Of a stretch of DNA of 64,000 bases, positions 56,139 to 64,000 are shown piece by piece. The DNA is taken from contig NZ_JAMXEX010000011.1 of NCBI RefSeq assembly GCF_025370775.1, forward strand, positions 1 to 64,000. The letters are read 5' to 3'. Origin of the DNA: Ancylothrix sp. D3o (lineage in GTDB: Bacteria; Cyanobacteriota; Cyanobacteriia; Cyanobacteriales; Oscillatoriaceae). Both the position numbers and the translations under genes were made by a program. Position 1 is the stretch's first letter. Each line of letters begins with the position of its first letter. Below the pieces are notes generated by a model. It was not told the origin of the DNA, made no database searches, and worked only from the letters and a program-made list of their open reading frames with translations.

Positions 56139-57053
56139 TTAAGATTTTGCTAGGACTGTTCGGTGGCGGTGTGTGTTGACTTTTATTTGTGGTTTTTCAA
56201 AGCCGGCTTCTCTAAATGCTTGCTCAATATCTAGGCTGAAATATTCGTCTAGGTAAGGTTCGGTGCTTTTCAGCAAGGTTAAAATATAAGGCGGCATTTT
56301 GGCATATATTTCTGATTGGGGGTTCATATCCATAAATGCCACATAGCCACCCGGACGTAATAATCTTTTGGCTTCTTTTAAAACTGCTTTTGCGGCGGTT
56401 TGGGGCAGTTCATGGAACATTAAAAACACGGAAACTAAATCATAACTAGCTTCGGTTAGGCCGGTGTTTTCTGCTGCTGCATGAACCCATTTAAAATTTG
56501 CTTGGTTTTGGCTTGATCTTAAGTTGGCTATGGCTAAGAAATAAGGCGATAAGTCTACGCCGGTTATCTTTGCTTGGGGATAAGCTTGCTGGATGGCAAA
56601 GCTACTCATCCCTACGCTACATCCAAGATCGACTATATTTTTGGGTTCGATGTCTATTTGTGCTTTTAAGATGTTGTGATAGCTTTCTCGGAGTTTGCTA
56701 TCTCCTTGCGCCCCCTCTTCTGGCCAAATGCCGGCATGAACTGCTTTTGCTGCTACTTCTACTTCTGTGGCTGCTTCCCAGCTTAAGTTTCCTTTTTCGT
56801 AGGCGTGAAATGAGGTTAAGTAATATTCGGGGTATTTTAGCTGCGGGTTTTCTATTTTGGCTTTTTCTGTTTCGAGGTCGTTTTCTCGCAGGGCTTTTGC
56901 TTCTTCTCTCCAATAAACTCCGATTTTTGCGGCCCGTTTGATCATCATCTCACGGGCTTGGTGTTTGGCGAGGTCTGCTAGGGGTTTGATGGAGAGTACG
57001 CCATTCACTAAGCGTGATCCGAGTCCGGGTTTTTTGCTGGCTGCAACGGTCAT
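56139..57053 (-). CDS. Class I SAM-dependent methyltransferase
   Basis: A 304-residue soluble protein. Motif I is NIVDLGCSVGMSSFAIQQAY, the acidic loop is KITGVDLSPYFLAIAN, and the motif III region is LLRPGGYVAFMDMNPQSE. A 130-residue N-terminal helical part (VKPLADLAKHQAREMMIKRA) precedes the methylase fold. The substrate is unknown; UbiE-like or lipid/quinone methylation is possible but not shown. It lies in line with the FHA-PrsW gene on the same strand, about 110 bases apart. Confidence 0.87.
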   Translation of the reverse strand: MTVAASKKPGLGSRLVNGVLSIKPLADLAKHQAREMMIKRAAKIGVYWREEAKALRENDLETEKAKIENPQLKYPEYYLTSFHAYEKGNLSWEAATEVEVAAKAVHAGIWPEEGAQGDSKLRESYHNILKAQIDIEPKNIVDLGCSVGMSSFAIQQAYPQAKITGVDLSPYFLAIANLRSSQNQANFKWVHAAAENTGLTEASYDLVSVFLMFHELPQTAAKAVLKEAKRLLRPGGYVAFMDMNPQSEIYAKMPPYILTLLKSTEPYLDEYFSLDIEQAFREAGFEKPQIKVNTHRHRTVLAKS

Positions 57054-57161
57054 AACTGGTTATGGGTTAAAGGTTTTTGTTGTTTGTTTTACCCAATAGT
57101 AGTTTATCAGGGGAGGGAACCTTTTTTTTAGGGATTGGCTGGCCGGTGATTGGCGTATTTA

Positions 57162-57665
57162 TTAGGGTTGCGGGTTGATTTTGTATTGACCGGCCAATCT
57201 ATAGAATAAGGGGTAATATTCACTGAATCTCTGGTTGGGTGTCTGTGCTCTCCAGTTGTATTGGATGTCTGCTGTCTTTAAGGTTAGGGTGATGGAACTT
57301 ATTTCTGTTCCTATTTCTACTTTAAGGTTGCCGGCGGTTCCTTGTTGGGTGCTGAAGTTTTGTTTTAATGGTTCTGTTTCTTTGGCAGGGTATTGTTTGG
57401 CTTGTTTGTCTTCCTGCTGTCTATTACTTGCCCATCCCCGGATCTGAATGTCTGGGTTTTTTGGTTCGCTGAATGCTTGTCCGTCTCGGTTGGCCGGTTC
57501 TGTGTCGGCTATCCATTCCGCCGGATAGGGAAACTCAAAGTTATATCGCTTATTGCGGTATATCTCGAACCGGCTCATCTTTTTCGGCGAGGATGGCCCA
57601 CACGCAGACAATACCACTGCGATGACGATTGCTGTCACGCCGTAACTCTTTATTAATGTCCCCAC
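57162..57665 (-). CDS. Putative lipoprotein, PsbP-like fold possible
   Basis: A 167-residue exported protein whose N-terminus KSYGVTAIVIAVVLSAC is a lipoprotein signal (LSAC lipobox). The mature part includes YRNKRYNFEFPYPAEWIADT, a segment reminiscent of PsbP/Mog1-type domains, and DIQIRGWASNRQQED. Translation starts at a GTG (57665) with GAGG about ten bases upstream. I am unsure of the PsbP link; function unknown. It would be a substrate for Lgt. Confidence 0.7.
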   Translation of the reverse strand: MGTLIKSYGVTAIVIAVVLSACGPSSPKKMSRFEIYRNKRYNFEFPYPAEWIADTEPANRDGQAFSEPKNPDIQIRGWASNRQQEDKQAKQYPAKETEPLKQNFSTQQGTAGNLKVEIGTEISSITLTLKTADIQYNWRAQTPNQRFSEYYPLFYRLAGQYKINPQP

Positions 57666-57881
57666 AATCTGTCTGCCTCTTGTTTAATAAATATTTGCAA
57701 GGTTTGGCTGTCTCAAAGCTTATGCTGGAGAAGCTTTAAAGATGTTTTACCCCTGAATTTAAATTTTAAATTTTTCCCGAATAAAGGCTTTGTTGTTTCA
57801 ATTTTCAAGACAATTTGGGGCTTTACTGAGGGCTAATTGTAAAGATATATTACAAAAATGCCGTTAAAGCAGCATAGCATC

Positions 57882-57910
57882 TTGACAGCTTGAAAAAGGG
57901 CAGCTATCGT
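57882..57910 (+). promoter_or_regulatory. Putative promoter of the RHH-Ycf46-Ycf35 cluster
   Basis: TTGACA (57882-57887) and TATCGT (57905-57910) are spaced by 17 bases, 36 bases before the ATG of the RHH gene. The -35 is perfect and the -10 is four of six. Confidence 0.6.
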
Positions 57911-57946
57911 TAGATACATACCCGGGTAAACAACTTAAAAACCAAT

Positions 57947-58291
57947 ATGCAAGACAAGCAGAAAGTCACACTGTATCTCCCACCCGAATTACACCGCCGG
58001 CTAAAAATCCGTTCGGCAGTTGACTCGGAACCGATGTCAGCCCTTGCAGAAAAAGCCATAGTATTTTACTTGGCACATCCAGAGGTAGTTGAAGAGGTTG
58101 AGGCAGCTTACGGCAATACGCATAGGGTCTACAATTGTCCCGAATGCACAGCCGGGGTAGTGATGAGAGAAGGTGAACTGGTAGCTCTGAAAAATCAGCC
58201 CGGAGTGCTGACAGAAGAGGGGTTGCCGGTAGAGAGGGTAAAGGTAAGTTCCAGCCCTGAACAAGGCGAGCAAGAATTGGTACCCTGCTAA
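57947..58291 (+). CDS. Small RHH-like protein with CxxC
   Basis: A 114-residue protein. The N-terminal 45 residues (KVTLYLPPELHRRLKIRSAV) resemble a ribbon-helix-helix (CopG/Arc-like) DNA-binding unit. The middle contains VYNCPECTAGVVM, a single CxxC that could bind zinc as a dimer, and the C-terminus is acidic. It heads a three-gene set with the Ycf46 and Ycf35 homologues on one strand, so it may regulate that operon. No operator was identified. Confidence 0.7.
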   Translation: MQDKQKVTLYLPPELHRRLKIRSAVDSEPMSALAEKAIVFYLAHPEVVEEVEAAYGNTHRVYNCPECTAGVVMREGELVALKNQPGVLTEEGLPVERVKVSSSPEQGEQELVPC

Positions 58292-58409
58292 TTCATTGAG
58301 CGCTTTTGAAGAGAACAGAAAGCACGAAGTTTATTGTGCACAAGTTCACTGAAAAAGGGGCATCCGAATCTAGCAATGTTTGCGCCGTTTCTAAAAAGGT
58401 CGATTGGAC

Positions 58410-59918
58410 ATGAAAGAAGAGCTAAGCATTCTCATACAAGCTCAATATCCTTTAATCTACCTCGTGACCTCTGAGGAAGAACGGTCAGAGCAAGCAATTG
58501 CGATGATAGCTCAGAGCAGACCACAACAAAAGGTTTTTGTTTGGACGGTCACGCATGGTATTGTCGAATACGGTCAGCCCCGAAATACAACTCAGCACAA
58601 TACTGTTTCTCCGGAAGCAGCGGTTGAGTGGGTGATTCGGCAGAGAGAACCAGGAATATTTATATTTAAAGACTTACATCCGTTTATCGATTCACCGGCC
58701 ACAACGAGATGGTTACGGGATGCGATTGCCAGCTTCAAAGGAACGCAAAAAGCGATTATTCTGATGTCGCCGGTGCAGACAGTACCCATTGAGTTAGAGA
58801 AGGAAGTGGTAGTTTTAGACTTCCCCTTACCGACAATGGCGGAGTTGAATTTAGTTTTGTCTAACCAGCTTCAAGAAAGCCGCAACCGGAAGATTACAAC
58901 CGAGACGCGAGAAAAGCTTTTGAAAGCAACGTTAGGCTTAACGAAAGATGAAGCGGAAAAAGTTTATCGGAAAGCTTATGTTACAACCGGCAAGTTAACA
59001 GAAGCAGAAGTTGATATTGTACTATCTGAGAAGAAACAACTAATCCGCCGTAATGGAATTTTGGAATACATCGAAGAAGATGAAACCATCGATTCTGTTG
59101 GGGGTTTGGATGAGTTGAAACGCTGGTTGACGCAACGCTCGAATGCTTTTACAGAAAGAGCAAGAGAGTATGGTTTACCTCAACCGAAAGGTATGCTAAT
59201 ATTAGGTGTACCAGGATGTGGAAAATCACTGATTGCGAAAACGACCTGCCGCCTATGGGGTTTACCTTTGTTGCGGTTGGATATGGGGAGAGTTTATGAT
59301 GGGTCTATGGTGGGCCGGTCGGAAGCAAATCTCCGTAATGCGTTGAAGACTGCTGAATCAATTTCACCGGTAATTTTGTTTATCGATGAATTAGATAAAG
59401 CGTTTGCCGGCACATCAGGATCGGCTGACTCAGATGGTGGCACCTCAAGCCGGATTTTTGGTTCTTTCTTGACTTGGATGCAAGAAAAAAACTCGCCGGT
59501 GTTTGTGATGGCAACTGCCAACCGCGTTGAGCGCTTGCCTGGGGAATTTCTCAGGAAAGGCCGGTTTGATGAAATCTTCTTTGTGGACTTACCAACCAGC
59601 GAAGAAAGACAAGAAATTTTTAAAATTCACCTCCTTAAACGCCGTCGTGAAATTGATCGATTTGATATCGAACAATTGGCAAAAGTATCCGATGGGTTTT
59701 CTGGAGCAGAAATTGAGCAAGCCATCATCGCTGCAATGTACGATGCCTTTGCTCAAGATAGAGAGTTTACGCAGCTAGATATCATCGCCGCGATAAAAGC
59801 AACGCTGCCATTGTCGAAGACAATGACAGAGCAAGTCACCGCCCTCCGCGATTGGGCGAGGCAGCGTGCGCGACCGGCTGCGGCTTCGGTAGCTGAATAT
59901 CAGCGACTGGAGTTTTAA
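58410..59918 (+). CDS. ycf46: AAA+ ATPase Ycf46
   Basis: A 502-residue soluble AAA+ protein. An N-terminal non-catalytic part (about 1-225; IQAQYPLIYLVTSEEERSEQ) is followed by an AAA domain with Walker A GVPGCGKSLIAKT, Walker B ILFIDELDKAF, sensor VFVMATANRVE and the Arg-finger region FLRKGRFDEIFF. It is homologous to plastid-encoded Ycf46; work on Synechocystis has linked this family to photosynthetic carbon acclimation, with the mechanism open. The ATG at 58410 is used, although a TTG two codons earlier is closer to AAGG. It lies between the RHH and Ycf35 genes. Confidence 0.92.
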   Translation: MKEELSILIQAQYPLIYLVTSEEERSEQAIAMIAQSRPQQKVFVWTVTHGIVEYGQPRNTTQHNTVSPEAAVEWVIRQREPGIFIFKDLHPFIDSPATTRWLRDAIASFKGTQKAIILMSPVQTVPIELEKEVVVLDFPLPTMAELNLVLSNQLQESRNRKITTETREKLLKATLGLTKDEAEKVYRKAYVTTGKLTEAEVDIVLSEKKQLIRRNGILEYIEEDETIDSVGGLDELKRWLTQRSNAFTERAREYGLPQPKGMLILGVPGCGKSLIAKTTCRLWGLPLLRLDMGRVYDGSMVGRSEANLRNALKTAESISPVILFIDELDKAFAGTSGSADSDGGTSSRIFGSFLTWMQEKNSPVFVMATANRVERLPGEFLRKGRFDEIFFVDLPTSEERQEIFKIHLLKRRREIDRFDIEQLAKVSDGFSGAEIEQAIIAAMYDAFAQDREFTQLDIIAAIKATLPLSKTMTEQVTALRDWARQRARPAAASVAEYQRLEF

Positions 59919-59925
59919 AAGCTTC

Positions 59926-59968
59926 CCCTTGGTTCCCAACAAGGGTAAGACTGGCTGATAAGGCCAGT
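59926..59968 (+). other. Two stem-loops between ycf46 and ycf35
   Basis: CCCTTG/CAAGGG (59926-59945) and ACTGGC/GCCAGT (59950-59968) form consecutive short hairpins in the 141-base spacer. They could attenuate or process the transcript. Neither is followed by a clean T run. Confidence 0.45.
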
Positions 59969-60059
59969 AGTTTCAAAAAAAGCCGCTAACTCATCAAGGC
60001 GGCGCTGTTCAAACCAAAACGTTGTCGATTTCTTTTAATCCTACTAGGAGGATAATCCA

Positions 60060-60413
60060 ATGTCTCACTTTAGCACTCTCCGCACCAAAATCACCGATGC
60101 CGAAATCTTGAAAGCTTCTCTGCGTGACCTGGGTATCAGCGTTAAGAGTGAAGCTGATGTGCGTGGCTACAATGGTCAGCGTGTGCGTTCTGACATCGTT
60201 GCAGTTTTGGAAGGCGAGTATGACTTGGGCTGGTCTCGTAACGCTGATGGCAGCTTTGATTTGATTGCTGACCTCTGGGGCGTTGCCAAAAAGCACAACC
60301 AAACTGAACTGATCAATTCTATCAACCAGAAGTATGCGGTTAACAAGACCTTGGCAGAAGTTCGTCGCCCTGGTCTGCAAAACGCCAATGTGAAACTGGT
60401 TGTGCAGAAGTAA
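60060..60413 (+). CDS. ycf35: Ycf35 homologue (DUF1257)
   Basis: A 117-residue soluble protein: MSHFSTLRTKITDAEILKAS, then LRDLGISVKSEADVRGYNGQ, and a C-terminal LAEVRRPGLQNANVKLVVQK. This is the DUF1257/Ycf35 family, conserved between cyanobacteria and red-lineage plastids and of unknown function. A strong AGGAGG lies eight bases before the ATG, the best ribosome site in the neighbourhood, suggesting high expression. It ends at a terminator. Confidence 0.92.
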   Translation: MSHFSTLRTKITDAEILKASLRDLGISVKSEADVRGYNGQRVRSDIVAVLEGEYDLGWSRNADGSFDLIADLWGVAKKHNQTELINSINQKYAVNKTLAEVRRPGLQNANVKLVVQK

Positions 60414-60436
60414 AACCAGTGCGTTCCCAACTACAG

Positions 60437-60468
60437 CGGGTTGACCAACGGGTTAACCCGTTTTTTTT
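60437..60468 (+). terminator. Terminator after ycf35
   Basis: CGGGTT (60437-60442) can pair with AACCCG (60455-60460), directly followed by eight T. Confidence 0.75.
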
Positions 60469-60521
60469 GTGGGTTTAAAAGGTTGATATAATTGGAAATT
60501 ATTTTTAATTAGGGCTTTTTT

Positions 60522-63500
60522 ATGCCTCACCGGCTTCTCCAACTTGACGATGTTCGTAATATTAATAACCCGGATAAAATCGCTTCACTTTTTCAAAAAC
60601 TGGGTTACAATGCCGCTGCACAATCTTTAAATGTTGAAGATTTACAATTGCCGGTTCGCTGTGCTGATGCTATTAAGGATGTGTATTTGATTGCAGATGA
60701 AGGGAATGCCGGTTTACAGGTTTTGCTTTTTCAATTACACGCTGAGGAATGGGTTTCTCCGAGTGTTGCTAGTGGGAGAATGAAGGCTATTGCTAATAGT
60801 ATGGGTCGCCGGTCTACGCATTTTTTGCTGTTAGCGACGCGGGATTTTAATCAGTTGATGTTGGTCAATCCTCGCAAGAGTTTTGATGCGGAGATGAATC
60901 TTAAAACTAGCATTTATAATCTGCTGATTGACCGCAAAAACCCGACGAATTATGACCGGGATAGGTTAGAGGCTATTGCGGCTTTTAATTTGTCTCCTGA
61001 TGAAATTTACGCGGTTCAGTGTGATGCTTTTGATGTTGAGAAGCTGACTAAAAGTTTTTATCGGGGTTACAAGGATTTATTTGATAGGGTTGAGAAAACG
61101 ATTAAAGAATATAATGATTGTTCTTATTTTAAGGATGCGGGCCGGCTTCATCAGTTTTCTCAACGCTTTTTAGGGCGAATTATGTTTCTCTATTTTTTGC
61201 AGAAAAAGGAGTTTTTGGCGGGGGATAGAAATTTTTTGAGTAATCAATTTCGTAAACATCTTAGCTACACGAATAATCCACCGGTTGAAACCGGCGTCTA
61301 CACGAATAAAGTCCCCGGAGGGGACTACACAAATCAATTGCGGGGTGGGGTTTGGGATGATGCGGAAATAAGTTATTATTCTCAGGTTTTGGAACCTTTG
61401 TTTTTTGAGACTTTGAATCAACAACGACCTAATTTAGAGTCTCGTTGGGGGAAAATTCCTTATCTAAATGGGGGGTTATTTGAACGGGATTATGGGGAGG
61501 GAATTAGAGATGCTGCCGGTCGGGAAACACCGGCCCAAATTTTGCTTCCTAATTCAATTTTTGACCCTGGTTCTAGCAATAGTATTTTAGGCTTTTTTAA
61601 TGGCTATAATTTTACAATTGCTGAGAATGTTTTGGGAAATGAGGATGTGGCAATTGACCCAGAAATGTTAGGGAAAGTATTTGAAAATATGCTGGCTGCT
61701 GAGGAACGGGGACAGTCGGGGACGTTTTATACGCCACGCGGTATTGTGCAGTTTATGTGTGCTGAGGTGTTGGGCCGGTATTTGGTGGATGCTACGGGGA
61801 TGGAGTTGGAGGCGGTTAATGGGTTGATTAATTATGAGGATGATTTTTCAACAGAGTTATTAATAACGCCTCAAGAAATTAAGAAGTTGAAAAAGGCGCT
61901 TAGCGGTTTTAAGGTTTTAGATCCGGCGGTTGGTAGTGGGGCTTTTCCTTTGGGGATGATGCAGGTTATTTTGAATGTGAAACAGGCGATAGCTAAACGG
62001 GAAGGAATGACGATTCAACGGGGGAGTTTAAGGATTAGTGAATGGAAGCGAGAAATTATTGCCAATAATTTATATGGGGTGGATATTAAGCCAGAGGCGA
62101 TTGAGATTTCTAAGTTAAGAATGTGGTTGTCTTTGGTGGTTGATATTCCTAAAATTGAGGATGTGGAACCTCTGCCAAATTTGGATTATAAGTTGATGTG
62201 TGGCGATTCTTTGATTAGTACGATTAATGGCGAGGTTTTGATTCCAGATCCGACTAAGGATGTTCAACAGTTGTCGTTGTTGGTGACGCCGGTTCAACAG
62301 GCTATTCAGCCTTTGTTGGAGTTACAAAGGCAATATTTTGAGGCAGATTCGAGTTTGAGGAATGAGATTCGTGGGCAAATTTTGACGGCGGAAAAGGAGG
62401 TTTTTAAAACTGCGATTGCGGATAGAATGAAATATTGGGTGGAGGAAAAGCGGCAAATTGAGGAGAATATTAAGCGGCTGAAAAAAAGCAGTAAAATACA
62501 GGAGAAACGGGTAGGAGAAATTGCGGGTAAAATTGCGGAGTTGGAAAGCTTTGCTTTGGCGGTGGAAGGTGGAGAAAGGGCTGTTAATTTCTTTCAATAT
62601 TATCTACATTTTCGGGATGTTTTCGAGGAAAAAGGCGGTTTTGATGTGGTGATTGGTAATCCGCCTTATGTGCGACAGGAGGCGATTAAGGATTTGAAAC
62701 CGGCCCTACAATTAGAGTATGATTGTTATACCGGCGTGGCTGATTTGTATGTTTATTTCTATGAACGTGGTTTCAATTTATTGAGGAATGGCGGTTATTT
62801 AAGTTATATTTCTTCTAATAAGTATTTCCGGGCCGGTTATGGGGAAAAGTTGCGGAAATTGTTGGCAGAAAAGGCAAAAATTGAGTATTTGATTGATTTT
62901 GGGGATGCAGCGGTTTTTGAGGCAATTGCTTATCCAAGTATTATTTTGGTGAGGAATGATTCACCAGAAAATCATCGGGTTAAGGTGTTGAATTGGCAGG
63001 AAGATAAATCAATTGCTGATTTTAATAAAGTATTTTTGCAAGATTGTTTTGAGATGGAACAATCGCAGTTAACGGCGGATGGTTGGCGTTTGGAATCTTC
63101 TGCGGTTTTAAATTTGTTGGATAAGTTACGCAAGAATGGAACGCCTTTAGGGGAGTATGTAAATGGCCGGTTTTATCGGGGAATTTTAACTGGTTTTAAT
63201 GAGGCGTTTGTGGTGGATAGGGAGACGAGAGATGGTTTAATTGCTGAAGATTCTTCCTCTGCTGATGTTTTGAAGCCGTTTTTACGCGGACGGGATGTGA
63301 AAAGGTGGTGTGTTGATTATAAAGATTTATGGTTGCTATTTATTCCTTGGCATTTTCCATTACATAATGATAGTTCAATACAAGGTGCTTCTTTAGCTGC
63401 GGAAACAGCGTTTAAAAAGCAATATCCAGCGATATACAAGCATCTTTTGAAATTTAAGGATCAGCTTTCATCACGCAATCAAGCTGAAACTGGAGTTAGA

Positions 63501-63953
63501 TACGAATGGTACGCTTTACAAAGATGTGCTGCAAGTTATTGGCAAGAATTTGAGGAACAGAAAATTTTTATACCCGCAATTACTCAAAATGTTGAATATG
63601 CAGCCGATTATATTGGTTATTTTGGCAATGATAAAACCTCCATTTGTGTAACTGATAACGTAAAATTTTTACTTGGTTTACTGAATTCAAAAATCTTAGG
63701 CTGGTTTATTCGTCAGATAGCCCCTACTAAACAAGGTGGTTTTTATGAATTTAAGCCTACTTATGTGACGCAAATTCCCATTCCCACCGCCTCTGAATCT
63801 GAGAAACAAAAGATTGAGAGTTTAGTGCAAAAATGCCTGGATGCGAAAGGGCAAGGGGTGGTAGAATGGGAGGCAGAAATTGATGAGATAGTGGCCGGTT
63901 TGTATGGGTTGACGGAGGAGGAGATGAGGATTATTTGGGAGATAAATAAATGA
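60522..63953 (+). CDS. Eco57I-like single-chain restriction-modification protein
   Basis: A 1143-residue protein combining, by appearance, an N-terminal part, an N6-adenine DNA methylase and a C-terminal target-recognition region. The SAM motif is DPAVGSGAF (467-475) and the catalytic NPPY is at 713-716 (DVVIGNPPYVRQEAIK). A helical insert around 590-690 is Glu/Lys-rich. The C-terminal VKFLLGLLNSKILGWFIRQ and FKPTYVTQIPIP are typical of TaqI-like specificity domains. No separate restriction gene is visible, so a type IIG-like enzyme is likely; a nuclease motif in the N-terminal 230 residues was not certain by eye. A dispersed repeat is inserted in frame at 61281-61325. The stop overlaps the next ATG by ATGA. 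Confidence 0.87.
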   Translation: MPHRLLQLDDVRNINNPDKIASLFQKLGYNAAAQSLNVEDLQLPVRCADAIKDVYLIADEGNAGLQVLLFQLHAEEWVSPSVASGRMKAIANSMGRRSTHFLLLATRDFNQLMLVNPRKSFDAEMNLKTSIYNLLIDRKNPTNYDRDRLEAIAAFNLSPDEIYAVQCDAFDVEKLTKSFYRGYKDLFDRVEKTIKEYNDCSYFKDAGRLHQFSQRFLGRIMFLYFLQKKEFLAGDRNFLSNQFRKHLSYTNNPPVETGVYTNKVPGGDYTNQLRGGVWDDAEISYYSQVLEPLFFETLNQQRPNLESRWGKIPYLNGGLFERDYGEGIRDAAGRETPAQILLPNSIFDPGSSNSILGFFNGYNFTIAENVLGNEDVAIDPEMLGKVFENMLAAEERGQSGTFYTPRGIVQFMCAEVLGRYLVDATGMELEAVNGLINYEDDFSTELLITPQEIKKLKKALSGFKVLDPAVGSGAFPLGMMQVILNVKQAIAKREGMTIQRGSLRISEWKREIIANNLYGVDIKPEAIEISKLRMWLSLVVDIPKIEDVEPLPNLDYKLMCGDSLISTINGEVLIPDPTKDVQQLSLLVTPVQQAIQPLLELQRQYFEADSSLRNEIRGQILTAEKEVFKTAIADRMKYWVEEKRQIEENIKRLKKSSKIQEKRVGEIAGKIAELESFALAVEGGERAVNFFQYYLHFRDVFEEKGGFDVVIGNPPYVRQEAIKDLKPALQLEYDCYTGVADLYVYFYERGFNLLRNGGYLSYISSNKYFRAGYGEKLRKLLAEKAKIEYLIDFGDAAVFEAIAYPSIILVRNDSPENHRVKVLNWQEDKSIADFNKVFLQDCFEMEQSQLTADGWRLESSAVLNLLDKLRKNGTPLGEYVNGRFYRGILTGFNEAFVVDRETRDGLIAEDSSSADVLKPFLRGRDVKRWCVDYKDLWLLFIPWHFPLHNDSSIQGASLAAETAFKKQYPAIYKHLLKFKDQLSSRNQAETGVRYEWYALQRCAASYWQEFEEQKIFIPAITQNVEYAADYIGYFGNDKTSICVTDNVKFLLGLLNSKILGWFIRQIAPTKQGGFYEFKPTYVTQIPIPTASESEKQKIESLVQKCLDAKGQGVVEWEAEIDEIVAGLYGLTEEEMRIIWEINK
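61281..61325. repeat. Palindromic repeat element inserted in the restriction-modification gene
   Basis: Two hairpins lie head to tail: CCGGTT-GA-AACCGG (61281-61294) and GTCCCC-GGA-GGGGAC (61311-61325). Short direct repeats CTACACGAAT(A) occur at 61265, about 61298 and, as CTACACAAAT, at 61325. It is translated in frame as about NPPVETGVYTNKVPGGDYTN. The sequence matches a dispersed element that I know from Oscillatoria/Microcoleus-type genomes. Confidence 0.75.
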
Positions 63954-64000
63954 AACTGGGAGTCCACAAAGAAGATGATGCTCTCTATTTGCGATTAGAT
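63950..64000 (+). CDS. DUF2283 family protein, N-terminal fragment
   Basis: Seventeen codons to the window edge: MKLGVHKEDDALYLRLD. This is the DUF2283 opening, whose usual form is K-x-x-Y-D/E-x-x-x-D-A-L-Y-I-R. The ATG overlaps the restriction-modification stop (ATGA), so the two are translationally coupled. DUF2283 proteins are small and often lie beside toxin-like partners; any such role here is unproven. Confidence 0.75.
   Translation, partial: MKLGVHKEDDALYLRLD

Overview
The window comes from a filamentous (Oscillatoriales-like) cyanobacterium. A cut psbA gene (photosystem II D1) sits at the left edge. Ycf35 and Ycf46 homologues, a cyanobacterial group 3 sigma factor, a group 2 sigma factor, TPR-bearing Ser/Thr kinases, DUF1400 and tandem fasciclin proteins all point the same way. 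Base composition is moderate. The hexamer ACCGGC/GCCGGT is conspicuously frequent in genes and spacers, while I saw no copy of the classical cyanobacterial HIP1 octamer. Several families of small palindromic repeats are scattered through spacers, and two lie inside reading frames.

Layout. 0-5 kb: psbA (partial, leftward), then purL and purF of purine synthesis, meeting a leftward DUF98 chorismate lyase at a shared terminator. 5-8 kb: a small DNA-binding-like protein, a PfkB sugar kinase and prfB with its programmed frameshift. 8-11 kb: a group 3 sigma factor, DoxX and a type II NADH dehydrogenase. 10.9-20.7 kb: two tandem paralogues that join a two-partner-secretion (filamentous haemagglutinin) N-terminus to a C-terminal CHAT caspase-like protease, with internal tandem repeats. 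21-28 kb: rseP, nth, rpsN, a Ser/Thr kinase-TPR protein with an altered catalytic loop, and an unknown membrane-anchored protein. 28-33.6 kb: a divergent Mn/Zn-type ABC importer, then molybdate uptake (modA and a fused modBC). 33.7-38 kb: serS, a HerA-type ATPase and a GST-like protein. 38-46 kb: three secreted FAS1 proteins, a lone DUF1400 protein, a second kinase-TPR protein, small stress-type proteins and a GT2-TPR protein. 46.5-54 kb: a 58-residue zinc ribbon, rlmN, a permease-histidine kinase fusion, lgt and a group 2 sigma factor. 54-60.4 kb: an FHA-PrsW fusion, a methyltransferase, a lipoprotein and an RHH/Ycf46/Ycf35 cluster. 60.5 kb to the end: a large Eco57I-like single-chain restriction-modification protein overlapping the start of a DUF2283 gene.

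Most genes are single or in short operons. Clear functional groups are metal and molybdate uptake, the two secreted FHA-CHAT proteins, the FAS1 trio, the RHH-Ycf46-Ycf35 set and the terminal restriction-modification locus. The items most worth following up are the permease-histidine kinase fusion, the FHA-CHAT pair, palindromic repeats inserted in frame in purL and in the restriction-modification gene, and the kinase with Asn replacing the catalytic-loop Lys. I saw no tRNA, rRNA, CRISPR array, transposase or prophage gene. All calls are from reading the sequence, without database searches.
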